From NCBI GenBank assembly GCA_045614565.1, contig JAZLDG010000053.1, positions 36,979 through 100,978 of the forward strand: a DNA stretch of 64,000 bases, read 5' to 3'. The position numbers and the translations under genes were made by a program. The stretch comes from Scatosoma sp045614565 (GTDB taxonomy: Bacteria > Bacillota > Clostridia > Christensenellales > Borkfalkiaceae). The notes below the pieces were generated by a model, which was not told the origin of the DNA, did not search any database, and was given only the letters and a program-made list of their open reading frames with translations. Positions 42,836 to 52,066 of the stretch are shown here, one piece after another. Position 1 is the first letter of the stretch. Each line of letters opens with the position of its first letter.

Positions 42836-43399
42836 ATGCAAAAAACGGACGAAACGCTGGTTGTGGCGGCGCAAAAAGGGGATAAAATAGCGGAAGAAGA
42901 AATACTCGTCCGCTACCGTAATCTCGTCCGTTATTGTGCGCGTAAGTTTTTTTTGATCGGCGGGGAAACGGAAGATTTAATCCAAGAAGGTATGATCGGG
43001 TTATACCAAGCGATCGGCTCGTATAAATCGAGTGAAACGGGGGCTTCCAGCTTCAAAAATTTCGTGTTTTTATGCGTTTGGCGTCGGATCGTGGACGCGG
43101 TCAAAAAGGCGAGCAATAAACGGGAAATCATCGACGTGAGCTTGTCCGTAGAAGACGAATTGCTTTTTGCAACGAGCAATCCCGAAGAAAGCGTTATTCT
43201 CGACGACGATCGGCGGGAGTTGAACGTAATGATGAGCCGCGAACTGACCGATTTTGAGTTTAAGGTATTCAGTAACTATATGGACGGCGCGAGCTGCGCC
43301 GAGATTTGTCAGCTGACGGGGAAATCGCCCAAGAGCGTGGATAACGCCGTACAGCGGAGCAAGCAAAAATTACGCAAAGCCTTGAAAAATCAAGGATAA
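42836..43399 (+). CDS. sigH: Sporulation-entry sigma factor SigH
   Basis: Sigma-H directs stationary-phase and early sporulation genes. The 187-residue protein has region 2 motifs YRNLVRYCARKFFLIGGETEDLIQEGMIGLYQAI, closely parallel to Bacillus SigH, and a region 4 helix-turn-helix near the C-terminus (GASCAEICQLTGKSPKSVDNAVQRSKQKL). It is about 30 residues shorter than the Bacillus protein, with a shorter linker. The position after rlmB is the same as in Bacillus, which supports the name. Confidence 0.9.
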   Translation: MQKTDETLVVAAQKGDKIAEEEILVRYRNLVRYCARKFFLIGGETEDLIQEGMIGLYQAIGSYKSSETGASSFKNFVFLCVWRRIVDAVKKASNKREIIDVSLSVEDELLFATSNPEESVILDDDRRELNVMMSRELTDFEFKVFSNYMDGASCAEICQLTGKSPKSVDNAVQRSKQKLRKALKNQG

Positions 43400-43411
43400 A
43401 GGAGAGAAAGT

Positions 43412-45133
43412 ATGGCGTATTTGGCGTTATACCGAGCGTTTAGACCGACGAGCTTGAACGACGTCGTTCGACAAGAGCATATCGTAACGGTCTTAAAAAA
43501 TCAAATCGCGACGAACAGAATCGGTCACGCGTATCTTTTTTGCGGTCCGCGCGGAACGGGTAAGACGAGTATAGCCAAAATTTTCGCGGCGGCGATTAAC
43601 TGCGAAACCCCGATCGACGGCTCGCCTTGCGGGAAATGCGCGGCGTGTAAAGCGCTCGCCGATCCGTCTAATTTAGATATTTCCGAAATCGACGCGGCTT
43701 CCAACAACGGCGTAGACGAAATGCGTGATTTGCGCGAAAAGGTGCAATACCCGCCCGTAGCGGGAAGATTTAAGGTGTATATCATCGACGAAGTGCATAT
43801 GCTTTCGACGGGTGCGTTTAACGCGTTGTTAAAAACCTTAGAAGAACCGCCCGCGCATGCGGTGTTTATTCTCGCGACGACGGAAGCGGCGAAAATTCCC
43901 GCAACCATTCTTTCCCGTTGTATGCGTTTTGATTTCAAGCTCATACCCCAAGCGGATTTGGAAGAACGCTTAAAATACGTGTTTGACAGCATCGGAAAAA
44001 AATACGAAGCGGAAGCGATTACGGCGATTGCGCGCGCAGGCGCGGGAAGCGTACGCGATATGCTTTCCATTGCCGACACTTGCGTATCGTATACGAACGG
44101 CACGCTCACCTACCAAGACGTAACGACGGTGCTTGGCGGGGCGGATTTCCAAGGCGTAGCGGCGTTTTGCGAAGCAATGCTTTGCGCGGACGCGGGAAAG
44201 GCGTTTGCTTGCGCGGAAAAATTCCTTGCCGCAGGCAAGAGCGTGGGCGTTTTGGTAAAAGACGTTATGAATTTCTTTAATTCCTGCGCGGTGGCAAAAA
44301 TTTGTCGCGACGGAAAAAATATCCTTGCTTTGCCCGACGGCTCGTATGCGGAAGTGGAACGCGTGGCAAAATTAACGGACGGGCACGGCTTGCTCCGCGC
44401 AACCGAGATTTTTGCGGAAACGGAACAAACCTTGAAATATTCCGCTTCGCCAAGGATCTTATTTGAAACGGCGGTTTTGAAAGCGAGTATGCCCAAAGCC
44501 GATTACGATATCGAAGCCTTACTTGCGCGTATCTCCGCGCTCGAAGCGCGCGTAGAAAACGGCGTAGTCGTAGCAAACGACGGGGGCAGGGTTGCGGCGA
44601 ATATCAAACCGCAGGAAGAAAAACCCGTCGTAAAGGAAACGGAATTGCCTGCATTAGAAGAAGCTCCGCCTGAAATGGAAGCCCCGCCCGACGAGATGGA
44701 AACGGGTGGAAACGTGTATTTCGACGCGGGATTTATTCCCGAAAAGAAAAAGGCGGAAGCGGAAAAGCCCGTCCCGCCTGCGACGGTGGCAAAACCGCAA
44801 AAAACGCTTACGGGGGACGCGAAAGCTACGTTCGGGAGTTTTTTGAGAAGCTTGCGTAAAACGGGCAAAAGCGGCGTTTTGTTCGCGATTTGTATGGATT
44901 TGGATTATGCGTACCAAGGGGAAGTCTTTACGTTGTATACCCAAAGCGAAACCATTTACCGTTCGCTGTCTAAACCCGAGCATCAAGAGATTATCAAGGC
45001 TTCGTTTGCGGCGATCGGGATTGACGAAAGCGGGTATACGGTTATGCTCAAAGGCAAGAAATCGGACGAGTTTAATCAAGGCTTGGACGAAATCCGTCAA
45101 ACGTTCGACGGTGTGAAAATTGAAATCAAATAA
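43412..45133 (+). CDS. dnaX: DNA polymerase III subunits gamma and tau
   Basis: DnaX is the clamp-loader ATPase that holds the replicase together. The 573-residue protein has the Walker A motif GPRGTGKTS (45-53), a four-cysteine zinc module following (C64, C73, C76, C79 in ETPIDGSPCGKCAACKAL), IIDEVHML and the sensor LSRCMRFDFK. A proline/glutamate-rich linker (about 390-460) leads to the tau-type C-terminal domain. I see no frameshift site for a separate gamma form. The gene starts 12 bases after sigH and leads the dnaX-ybaB-recR group. Confidence 0.95.
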   Translation: MAYLALYRAFRPTSLNDVVRQEHIVTVLKNQIATNRIGHAYLFCGPRGTGKTSIAKIFAAAINCETPIDGSPCGKCAACKALADPSNLDISEIDAASNNGVDEMRDLREKVQYPPVAGRFKVYIIDEVHMLSTGAFNALLKTLEEPPAHAVFILATTEAAKIPATILSRCMRFDFKLIPQADLEERLKYVFDSIGKKYEAEAITAIARAGAGSVRDMLSIADTCVSYTNGTLTYQDVTTVLGGADFQGVAAFCEAMLCADAGKAFACAEKFLAAGKSVGVLVKDVMNFFNSCAVAKICRDGKNILALPDGSYAEVERVAKLTDGHGLLRATEIFAETEQTLKYSASPRILFETAVLKASMPKADYDIEALLARISALEARVENGVVVANDGGRVAANIKPQEEKPVVKETELPALEEAPPEMEAPPDEMETGGNVYFDAGFIPEKKKAEAEKPVPPATVAKPQKTLTGDAKATFGSFLRSLRKTGKSGVLFAICMDLDYAYQGEVFTLYTQSETIYRSLSKPEHQEIIKASFAAIGIDESGYTVMLKGKKSDEFNQGLDEIRQTFDGVKIEIK

Positions 45134-45159
45134 ACGATATAATCGGAGGAAAAACGAAA

Positions 45160-45492
45160 ATGGCAGGATTTAAGGCTGGAAACAACAATATGCAAAATTT
45201 GATGCGTCAAGCGCAAAAAATGCAGGAAGAAATGGAAAAGACCGCGCAACTTTTGGACGACTGGGAAATCGTCGGTACGGCGGCGGGCGAAGCGGTCGTC
45301 GTGTATATGAACGCGAAAAAGATTATCAACGGTATCGAGCTTGACGAAAGTATCGTCGATCCCACGGACGTGGAAATGCTTGAAGACTTGATTATGGCGG
45401 CGATCAACGACGGTTACGCGAAAGCGGATAAGGTTTACGAAGAAAAAATGGGCAGATACGGCGATATGGGATCGCTCGGCGGTATGTTATAA
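45160..45492 (+). CDS. YbaB/EbfC family nucleoid-associated protein
   Basis: The 110-residue protein starts with a disordered N-terminus and a helix, NLMRQAQKMQEEMEKTAQLLD, followed by a strand core with VGTAAGEAVVVYMNAKKIINGIELDESIV, the YbaB fold. These dimers bind DNA and are encoded between dnaX and recR in most bacteria, as here. The precise role is poorly known. CGGAGG precedes the ATG. Confidence 0.93.
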   Translation: MAGFKAGNNNMQNLMRQAQKMQEEMEKTAQLLDDWEIVGTAAGEAVVVYMNAKKIINGIELDESIVDPTDVEMLEDLIMAAINDGYAKADKVYEEKMGRYGDMGSLGGML

Positions 45493-45503
45493 GGCAGTAG
45501 GGT

Positions 45504-46097
45504 ATGGAAATCTTTATCGAACCGATCGGGAAACTCGTCAACGAGTTTTCTAAATTGCCGGGAGTGGGCAAAAAAACGGCGCAAAGATACGCCTATAAAG
45601 TGATTGATATGTCCGAAGCGGAAGCGCGGGCTTTCGCCGATGCGATCGTGGGCGTGAAACGTAAGGTGAAATATTGCAAAATTTGCGGGAACTTCACCGA
45701 AGACGAAGAATGTTCCATTTGCCGCGTTCGCGATAAGAGCGTGATTTGCGTTGTCAAAGAGCCGAAAGACGTCGCCGCGATTGAGAAATTGCGGGAGTTT
45801 AAGGGCGTGTATCACGTTTTGCACGGCGTAATCGATCCCCTTTCTGGCGTTGGACCAAACGATATCCGTATCCGCGAGTTGCTCGCTCGCATTGCCGAAG
45901 GCGGCGTGAAAGAAGTTATCGTTGCCACCAACCCCGACGTGTCGGGGGACGCGACGGCGATGTATATTGCCAAGCTGATAAAGCCGTTGGACGTGACGGT
46001 GACGCGGCTTGCGCACGGTATACCCGTAGGCTCGGAAATCGAATACACCGACGACGTGACGCTTGCGCGCGCGTTCGTGGAAAGAAATAAAATTTAG
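45504..46097 (+). CDS. recR: Recombination protein RecR
   Basis: RecR acts with RecO and RecF to load RecA on SSB-coated gaps. The 197-residue protein has a helix-hairpin-helix (KLPGVGKKTAQRYAYKVI, 17-34), a zinc finger with C58, C61, C70 and C73, and a Toprim domain from ICVVKEPKDVAAIEK. It follows ybaB by 11 bases. The next clear terminator is about 110 bases downstream. Confidence 0.96.
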   Translation: MEIFIEPIGKLVNEFSKLPGVGKKTAQRYAYKVIDMSEAEARAFADAIVGVKRKVKYCKICGNFTEDEECSICRVRDKSVICVVKEPKDVAAIEKLREFKGVYHVLHGVIDPLSGVGPNDIRIRELLARIAEGGVKEVIVATNPDVSGDATAMYIAKLIKPLDVTVTRLAHGIPVGSEIEYTDDVTLARAFVERNKI

Positions 46098-46204
46098 CGA
46101 TGAGAAAAACGGCGTGTAAATGAATGGCATAAGCTCGTAAATAAAGAACTTAACAAAATCGGATATAGTTATAAGTTTTACTGGGATTAATCCTAATCGC
46201 AAAG

Positions 46205-46232
46205 CACTCGGCGGAAAGTCGAGTGTTTTTTT
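46205..46232 (+). terminator. Terminator after recR
   Basis: Six-bp arms CACTCG 46205-46210 and CGAGTG 46220-46225, then T to 46232. The rest of 46098-46380 shows no gene. Confidence 0.75.
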
Positions 46233-46380
46233 GTATAAATTTTCTTTGATTTTGACAAATTATAGGTATGGATAAGATTAGGATAAGCCAAAAAGAAGGT
46301 AGAACGCGGGACGAGCGGGAAAGCTGTTTTCCAAGCGCGCGTTTGGAAGAAAGGAATAAAAACAAGGGGGCAGGTATGCA

Positions 46381-46833
46381 ATGACGGGGAAAAATCGGGA
46401 TAATTACAATAAAAATTATATTGCTTACGTAAACTCGTTCGATCCGCCCACCGATCACACTAGAAACTGCTTTCGCGCGTTTATGGTAGGGGGCTTGATT
46501 TGCTGTATCGGTCAGTTTATCCGCTATATTTTGGAAAACGCGTTCGCGCTTTCCGGCGACGAGCTTGCGGGAACGACGAGCATTTTGCTCATTTTCTTGG
46601 GTACGCTTTTGACGGGGCTTGGCGTGTACGATCGGATCGGTAAAAACGCGGGGGCAGGTTCGATCGTGCCGATTACGGGCTTTGCCAACAGCGTCGCTTC
46701 CCCCGCTATTGAGTTTAAGACGGAAGGTATGGTGTACGGTATGGCGGCGAAAATGTTTATCGTCGCAGGACCTATTATCGTGTTCGGCGTTTTGGCGGGA
46801 ACGCTCGTCGGCTTGATTTATCTTTTTTTGTGA
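46381..46833 (+). CDS. spoVAC: Stage V sporulation protein AC
   Basis: SpoVAC is a membrane component that moves dipicolinic acid in the forespore inner membrane and behaves as a mechanosensitive channel at germination. The 150-residue protein has a hydrophilic start and four hydrophobic segments, with NCFRAFMVGGLICCIGQ and GAGSIVPITGFANSVASPAIEFKTEG, both characteristic. AAGGGGG precedes the ATG. The group spoVAC-AD-AE is the minimal SpoVA set found in Clostridia. I see no sigma-G promoter that I would defend. Confidence 0.94.
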   Translation: MTGKNRDNYNKNYIAYVNSFDPPTDHTRNCFRAFMVGGLICCIGQFIRYILENAFALSGDELAGTTSILLIFLGTLLTGLGVYDRIGKNAGAGSIVPITGFANSVASPAIEFKTEGMVYGMAAKMFIVAGPIIVFGVLAGTLVGLIYLFL

Positions 46834-46841
46834 GTGAAAGT

Positions 46842-47831
46842 ATGCAAACGATCTTTTTTGAAAACAAACCGAGAATTATAGCAACGGGCACGATTGCAGG
46901 TCCGAAAGAAAAAGAAGGCGTGATCGGTAAATACGTGGATAAAACGCTTATGGACGATACCTTCGGCGAAAGCACGTACGAAAAAGCGGAGTGTAAAATG
47001 CTCACCTACGCCATCAATCAAGCGATTACGAACGCAGGCTTAGACGAAAAGGAAATCGATATGCTGATTTCGGGGGATTTGCTTAATCAAATTATTTCCG
47101 CGTCCTTTGCGGCAAGAGATTTCGATTTTCCGTTTTTGGGTGTGTACGGAGCTTGTTCCACGCTCGCCGAAAGCTATGCGATCGCGGCGGCGTTTATCAA
47201 CGCAGGGTATGCGAAAAAAATCGTGGCGGCTACGGGCAGCCATTTTTCATCGGCGGAACGGCAATACCGTTATCCTTTGGAACTTGGCAACACCCGTCCG
47301 CCGCAAGCGCAATGGACGGTGACGGGTGCGGGGGGCGCGGTAATCGCTAACGACGGGAGCAATATCGCGATCACGGGCGCGACGCTTGGCAAGGTGGTTG
47401 ATTTCGGGATTACGGACGTGAATAATATGGGCGCGGCAATGGCACCTGCGGCGACGGACACAATTTTGAATCATTTGCGCGATACGGGCAGAAGCGCGGA
47501 TTATTACGACCTTATCGTGACGGGGGATCTAGGAGCGCTCGGCAGTCGGATTTTGAAGGATTTGACTTGGGAAAAGGGCGTTGATATACAAAAAAACCAC
47601 GTCGATTGCGGGGAAATTATTTACAACGTCGTGGAAGACGAGTTCCAAGGCGGCAGCGGCGCGGGGTGTAGCGCGGTTGTATTCAATTCCTATATTTTTG
47701 ATAAATTAAAAAAACGCAAGATTAACCGTGTATTGCTAGCGGCGACGGGCGCGCTTCTTTCAACCGTTTCCAGCGGTCAAGGCGAGAGTATACCTTGTAT
47801 TTGCCACGCTGTGGCAATAGAGAACGTATAA
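46842..47831 (+). CDS. spoVAD: Stage V sporulation protein AD
   Basis: SpoVAD is a thiolase-like protein that binds dipicolinic acid on the SpoVA complex. The 329-residue product has the FLGVYGACSTLAESYAIAAAFINAGYAKKIVAATGSHFSSAERQYR region (thiolase-type fold) and the C-terminal GQGESIPCICHAV. ATG 46842 begins the conserved sequence; a GTG 12 bases earlier overlaps the spoVAC stop and is less likely. Eight bases separate it from spoVAC. Confidence 0.94.
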   Translation: MQTIFFENKPRIIATGTIAGPKEKEGVIGKYVDKTLMDDTFGESTYEKAECKMLTYAINQAITNAGLDEKEIDMLISGDLLNQIISASFAARDFDFPFLGVYGACSTLAESYAIAAAFINAGYAKKIVAATGSHFSSAERQYRYPLELGNTRPPQAQWTVTGAGGAVIANDGSNIAITGATLGKVVDFGITDVNNMGAAMAPAATDTILNHLRDTGRSADYYDLIVTGDLGALGSRILKDLTWEKGVDIQKNHVDCGEIIYNVVEDEFQGGSGAGCSAVVFNSYIFDKLKKRKINRVLLAATGALLSTVSSGQGESIPCICHAVAIENV

Positions 47832-47859
47832 CCGTTTCAGGTTAAAAAGGGGGAATAAT

Positions 47860-48243
47860 ATGTTTGCACCGTATATAGAAATTTTTTGGGGATTTTTGAA
47901 AGCGTTTGCGGTCGGCGGGTTGATTTGTATGATCGCGCAAATCGTTATCAATTACACCGATTTGACGGCGGGGAAAATTCTCGTTACGTTTATGTTGGCG
48001 GGTGTCGTTTTGCAGGGCTTGGGCTTGTATCAATATCTCGTCGATTTTGCGGGCGCGGGAGCGACCGTACCTATCTCGGGTTTTGGGTATTTGCTCGCAA
48101 ACGGCGCGATTAAAGGTGCGGAAAAAGGCGTTTTCGGCGCGTTTACGGGCGCGTTGTCAGCGGCAAGCGCGGGGATATCCGCCGCCGTGATATTTTCTTT
48201 TTTGATGGCGATGCTGTTTAAGTCCAGAACCAAGAAAAATTAA
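47860..48243 (+). CDS. spoVAE: Stage V sporulation protein AE
   Basis: This 127-residue protein has four membrane segments and the motifs FLKAFAVGGLICMIAQ and GAGATVPISGFGYLLANGAIKGAEKG, which parallel SpoVAC and mark the SpoVAEb type. It completes the dipicolinate channel set. AGGGGG precedes the ATG, 28 bases after spoVAD. A bidirectional terminator ends the operon. No spoVAA, AB or AF gene is adjacent. Confidence 0.93.
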   Translation: MFAPYIEIFWGFLKAFAVGGLICMIAQIVINYTDLTAGKILVTFMLAGVVLQGLGLYQYLVDFAGAGATVPISGFGYLLANGAIKGAEKGVFGAFTGALSAASAGISAAVIFSFLMAMLFKSRTKKN

Positions 48244-48250
48244 AAAAGAA

Positions 48251-48276
48251 GGCTCGGTGGTTTACTTCACCGAGCC
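48251..48276. terminator. Bidirectional terminator, spoVAE / nucleoside hydrolase
   Basis: Nine-bp arms 48251-48259 and 48268-48276; T-rich on both sides (CTTTTATTT plus, TTCTTTTTTA minus). Confidence 0.85.
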
Positions 48277-48283
48277 GTAGCTT

Positions 48284-49216
48284 TTATTTCATTTTTATAT
48301 AATCGAGTTTTTTCAAATTTTGATTGAGAAGCTTGATGAAATTTTCCCGATCGACTTCCGTCACCAGCTCGACGTGTCCGTCGTCGGAAAATTCCACGCG
48401 CGTTAAGCCCGGTTTGTCGTGTAAATCGACTTCCACTTTGCATTTTTTCGTTTTGAATAGTTCGGGATATACCAACGCGAATAACGCGCAAACGTCGTTG
48501 GTGGCTACCCGTTTGTCGGGGTAATTCGGTTCCCAGTACAAGCCGTACATATCGTACATAAATTTACCGATATCGTTCACCGATCGCAAGCCGTTTACGT
48601 ACGCTTCGTCCAAATGCGCTTTTCTTCTGCCCACGTCCGACGGGAGCATAAGCAGGGGGATTTTGCTGTTAAGCACGATTTGGAATGCTTCGGGATCGCA
48701 GGAAATGTTAAAGGAAATATGGTCGGGATAGCCTTCCATTCCATAAGGCGAGCCGCCCATAAACACGATTTTAGGAATTTTTTCGATAATATCGGGGTGT
48801 TTTTGGAGAAGCACGCCCATATTCGTGTGCGGTCCAAGTACCAAAGGAATAATATCACCGTCACCGTTTTTCAAGACTTCGTATATGGCTTCTACCGCGT
48901 CTTGGGGCAAAAGCTTGCGGTTCACGGTGACAGGGGGCGTGTACCCGCCCAAGCCTTCTTTTTGGTGGATAAATTCCGCTGTTTCGCTCACGCGGTGCAT
49001 TGCCGTCGCTTGCCCTTCGGCAACGGGAATATCCTTGCCGAGTACGTCTAAAATATGCAAAGCGTTCCGCGTAGCGGTTTTTATGGGAATATTCCCCACG
49101 ACGGTAGTAAGCAACAAAACGTCCACGTTTTCGTCCGTGAGCGCGTAAATCAAACAAACACCGTCGTCTACCCCGGGGTCGGTGTCAATAATCAATTTAT
49201 ATTTTTTTGCGTTCAT
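48284..49216 (-). CDS. Inosine-uridine-preferring nucleoside hydrolase
   Basis: The 310-residue protein releases bases from nucleosides. The calcium-binding signature DTDPGVDDG is at residues 10-18, with LGPHTNMGVLL, FMGGSP and FNISCDPEAF further on, as in the IunH family. Specificity cannot be read from sequence. ATG 49216 follows AGGAGC; the frame is open 7 codons upstream. It is monocistronic with a clear promoter, and could feed the phosphoribosyltransferase of the same window with free bases. Confidence 0.88.
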   Translation of the reverse strand: MNAKKYKLIIDTDPGVDDGVCLIYALTDENVDVLLLTTVVGNIPIKTATRNALHILDVLGKDIPVAEGQATAMHRVSETAEFIHQKEGLGGYTPPVTVNRKLLPQDAVEAIYEVLKNGDGDIIPLVLGPHTNMGVLLQKHPDIIEKIPKIVFMGGSPYGMEGYPDHISFNISCDPEAFQIVLNSKIPLLMLPSDVGRRKAHLDEAYVNGLRSVNDIGKFMYDMYGLYWEPNYPDKRVATNDVCALFALVYPELFKTKKCKVEVDLHDKPGLTRVEFSDDGHVELVTEVDRENFIKLLNQNLKKLDYIKMK

Positions 49217-49252
49217 AAGAAAAGCTCCTATATTCAAACAATCCTATTTTAT

Positions 49253-49281
49253 AGTATACAGCATTTTTGTTAAAATAGCAA
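49253..49281 (-). promoter_or_regulatory. Promoter of the nucleoside hydrolase
   Basis: On the minus strand TTGCTA (49276-49281), 17-bp spacer, TATACT (49253-49258). Confidence 0.65.
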
Positions 49282-49298
49282 TACTTTTTTTTGATTTT

Positions 49299-50003
49299 TT
49301 ATGCGGAAAGATTAGGTTTGTTGCCAAAGACGTCCGATTGTAAATACGCGTCGGGGATTTCGCCGACGATGACCGATTCGCCGACGAGTATTTCCGTAAT
49401 CACCGCAAAATTTTCTGTTCGCGACGGCATAACGATACTAATATCCGCAACGACGTTTAGAAAAATGGAATGTTTGGTTTGGTTAATTCCCACGCTTTCA
49501 AAACTGGAAGAAAAATCGCAGGAAACGCTGCTGACGGGGATAATGCGGAACTGTATGCTCGGTCCTAAACCCGCAAACGCTTCAATTCCCGTGAGTGCGC
49601 CAAGCGGCACGGGGATTCCGTTCAAGCTTAAATTTTTGAGATTAGATTGTGAAATGGAAGCGGTGTCGCGGGCGATCTTGTTGATTTTTAACGGATTAGC
49701 GGCGACGCCGACAATTTTACCTGCTTCGTCGCGGGTGACGGTGACGAGATCTTCGTAGCGCATTTCGTCCGAGAGCGTATAATACACCGCGTCGTTGACG
49801 GCGACGGTCGTGCTTGCACGCATCGTCGCCTCGCTAATGGAAATAAGTACACGCGTAACGTTACGTTGGAAATATAAAAACAAGCCCAACGAAACCGCCG
49901 CCACGATGAGCAAAATCACGAACAAGCGTTTACGGGCGCGGCGTTTGCGGGGTTTGCGTTTCGTGGGGTATTTGGGTAAATCGTATTCGGAAAACCTGTT
50001 CAT
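49299..50003 (-). CDS. yunB: Sporulation protein YunB
   Basis: YunB is a membrane-anchored sporulation protein of sigma-E regulons; its biochemical role is unknown. The 234-residue product has a basic N-terminus, one membrane segment (about 28-46) and an extracytoplasmic domain with ISEATMRASTTVAVNDAVYY and GIPVPLGALTGIEAFAGLGP, typical of the family. It overlaps the murG stop by 4 bases (ATGA), so it is coupled to murG, an unusual partner for it. Confidence 0.87.
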   Translation of the reverse strand: MNRFSEYDLPKYPTKRKPRKRRARKRLFVILLIVAAVSLGLFLYFQRNVTRVLISISEATMRASTTVAVNDAVYYTLSDEMRYEDLVTVTRDEAGKIVGVAANPLKINKIARDTASISQSNLKNLSLNGIPVPLGALTGIEAFAGLGPSIQFRIIPVSSVSCDFSSSFESVGINQTKHSIFLNVVADISIVMPSRTENFAVITEILVGESVIVGEIPDAYLQSDVFGNKPNLSA

Positions 50004-51052
50004 AGTCCGATTTCCCGTTTCAAGGCTTGTAAAATGATTTCGTTGCCCGCGTGAAAGGACGAAGCGTTTAATCGTTCGCGCAAAAGTTCGTTTGCTATCG
50101 TTTCGTCGATCGTTTCTTCTAATTTATTTAGGTCCTTTTGTGCCAAAACCTTACACAGTCCTTTTTTGCGGAAATAGTCGGCGTTTTGCTTTTGATCGCC
50201 CCGCGTTTGCCCTTCCAAGGGAACGAGAATAGCGGGCTTTTTCAAAGCGAGAAGCTCGAAAATAGTTCCCGCGCCCGCGCGGGAAAGAACGAGATCGGCG
50301 CAGGCGTACGCGCTACCCATATCCGAGACGAACTCTTCTTGACGGTAGTTTTTGAAGGTGCTTTTTACGACGTTACCCTTGCCGCAAATATGCAAAACGA
50401 AATATTTTTCAGTCAGCGTTTTCAAGCGTTTTCTCACCGCTTCGTTGATTGCCGCACTACCGCTTCCGCCGCCGAATACAAGCAAAACTTTTTCGTTAAA
50501 GCCGACGTTGAGCGTTCGCCGCGCTTCGGCGCGGGTACAAGAGAGTACGGCGCGTTTGATAGGCGCGCCGCTATGCACGCCGCGGCGGAATTTTTTTGCC
50601 GTTTCAGGAAAGGACGTGAACACCGTTTTACAAAAGGGCGAAGAAAGCCTGTTCGCAAGCCCGACGGAGAAATCGCTTTCGTGCGCGTAGCAAGGGATTT
50701 TCAATTTTTTCGCCGCTACGACGACGGGGAGCGAAACAAAACCGCCCTTGGAAAACACGATGTCGGGACGAAACTCTTTCAAACCCTTTTCGGCTTGCTT
50801 GACGGCACGGAAAAACGCCGCGGGAATGGTTAAATTGCGCTTAAAACCCGCAAACCCGCCGCCGCGGACGAGCTTTGGGCATTGCAGGGTATAATAGGGG
50901 ATTTTCCATTCCGCTACGATGGACTTTTCAATGCCGTCCGTACCCATATAACAAACGTCCGTTGCGCCTTCGGAAAGGAGCTGTTCAATCAGCGCGATAT
51001 TCGGCACGGTATGCCCCGCGCTTCCGCCACCCGTAAAGAGAATTTTTTTCAT
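50000..51052 (-). CDS. murG: UDP-GlcNAc:lipid I transferase MurG
   Basis: MurG makes lipid II on the inner membrane face. The 350-residue GT28 protein has TGGGSAGHTVPNIALIEQL at the N-terminus, FSKGGFVSLPVVVAA near 105, FGGGSGSAAINEAV near 190, and the UDP-sugar site SRAGAGTIFELLALKKPAILVPL near 265. It resembles the Gram-positive MurG branch. A TATACT at 51069-51074 (minus) is a likely -10, with a poor -35. Pairing with yunB suggests that this copy could serve spore cortex or engulfment-stage wall synthesis; another murG may exist in a division cluster. Confidence 0.9.
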   Translation of the reverse strand: MKKILFTGGGSAGHTVPNIALIEQLLSEGATDVCYMGTDGIEKSIVAEWKIPYYTLQCPKLVRGGGFAGFKRNLTIPAAFFRAVKQAEKGLKEFRPDIVFSKGGFVSLPVVVAAKKLKIPCYAHESDFSVGLANRLSSPFCKTVFTSFPETAKKFRRGVHSGAPIKRAVLSCTRAEARRTLNVGFNEKVLLVFGGGSGSAAINEAVRKRLKTLTEKYFVLHICGKGNVVKSTFKNYRQEEFVSDMGSAYACADLVLSRAGAGTIFELLALKKPAILVPLEGQTRGDQKQNADYFRKKGLCKVLAQKDLNKLEETIDETIANELLRERLNASSFHAGNEIILQALKREIGL

Positions 51053-51081
51053 AATATCACCTATATATAGTATAGGCGCGC

Positions 51082-51113
51082 AAAAAATAAAATATGCCCG
51101 CGTTTGCGAGCAT
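51082..51113 (-). terminator. Terminator of the WYL regulator gene
   Basis: Eight-bp arms 51094-51101 and 51106-51113 (one G-T pair); A-rich 51082-51093 gives the T-run on the minus strand. Confidence 0.75.
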
Positions 51114-51118
51114 AGGAT

Positions 51119-52045
51119 TTAGTATCGCGAAGCGATTTCTCGGGCGGTTTGGGCTACGCGGTCGCGCAAATCCTGCGGGGATAACACGCGGACGCCCGCG
51201 CCTAAACCTAAAATTTTTCGTACCAGCGTTTCGTCATTGGGCAAGGTCATTTCGGCGTACCATTGTCCGTTGATTTGTTTGAGATTTTCCCCGCCTAACC
51301 AGTCCTGCGCTTCCACGAACGCCGATTCGCTGACGGCGAGCCGTACGTCTACGCTTTCCGCATCCACCGTCCAAAAATTTAAGGGTATATCTTCGCGGGT
51401 GAAAGGGCGTTTAATGAAAATTTCTTCCGTTTTTACGCAAGAGCGGACGCGCCCCAAACGGAATAGCCGAAAATCCCGTTGCTTATAGCAAAAGGCGTAT
51501 AAATACCAAACATTTTGCTTGAACACGAGCACGTGCGGTTCGATTTTTCGCAGGGTCTTTTCGCCGCTTCGCGAATGGTATTCGATTTCCACGACGTTTC
51601 GTTCCTTGATACATTCTTCAAACAACCGCAGCTTCTCGGAAAAGGCAATCGAATCCCCCCAAGTCCCGCCGTCTACGAGTATCGCGCCGATATCGCCCGA
51701 AAGCGCAAGGTCGCGCTGTTCGGCTTTGACTTGCGCCGAAAGCTTGCGCTTGGCTTGCATAAACCGTTCTTCGGGGAGCTGGGAATACATTGCGCCGAGC
51801 GCTTCGATCGCCGCTTCGTATTCGTCCTTGGTCATAAAGCCCTTGGGGAGCTTGTAATTGTCGGAAATGCAAATCCCGCCGTCCCGACCCCGTTTGACGT
51901 ACAAGGGTACGCAAATGGAAAGTTCGTCAATATACCGATATACCGTGCGAACGGATAAATTAAATTTTTCGGCGAAATATACCGCCGTTACCTTGCGCTT
52001 TGCCAAAAGCTCGAACAGCATTTCCACTAAAATCGTAAATTTCAT
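51119..52045 (-). CDS. HTH-WYL domain transcriptional regulator
   Basis: The 308-residue protein has an N-terminal helix-turn-helix (MKFTILVEMLFELLAKRKVTAVYFAEKFNLSVRTVYRYIDEL, HTH_11 type) and a WYL ligand domain (about 140-215, with VEIEYHSRSGEKTLRKIEPHVLVFKQNVWYLYAFC), followed by a WCX-like end. Such regulators often respond to nucleotides or DNA damage. The leader of its mRNA contains the second MITE copy. A palindrome over its promoter may be its own binding site. Confidence 0.9.
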   Translation of the reverse strand: MKFTILVEMLFELLAKRKVTAVYFAEKFNLSVRTVYRYIDELSICVPLYVKRGRDGGICISDNYKLPKGFMTKDEYEAAIEALGAMYSQLPEERFMQAKRKLSAQVKAEQRDLALSGDIGAILVDGGTWGDSIAFSEKLRLFEECIKERNVVEIEYHSRSGEKTLRKIEPHVLVFKQNVWYLYAFCYKQRDFRLFRLGRVRSCVKTEEIFIKRPFTREDIPLNFWTVDAESVDVRLAVSESAFVEAQDWLGGENLKQINGQWYAEMTLPNDETLVRKILGLGAGVRVLSPQDLRDRVAQTAREIASRY

Positions 52046-52066
52046 AAAAATTTTCCTCTTTTTTAT

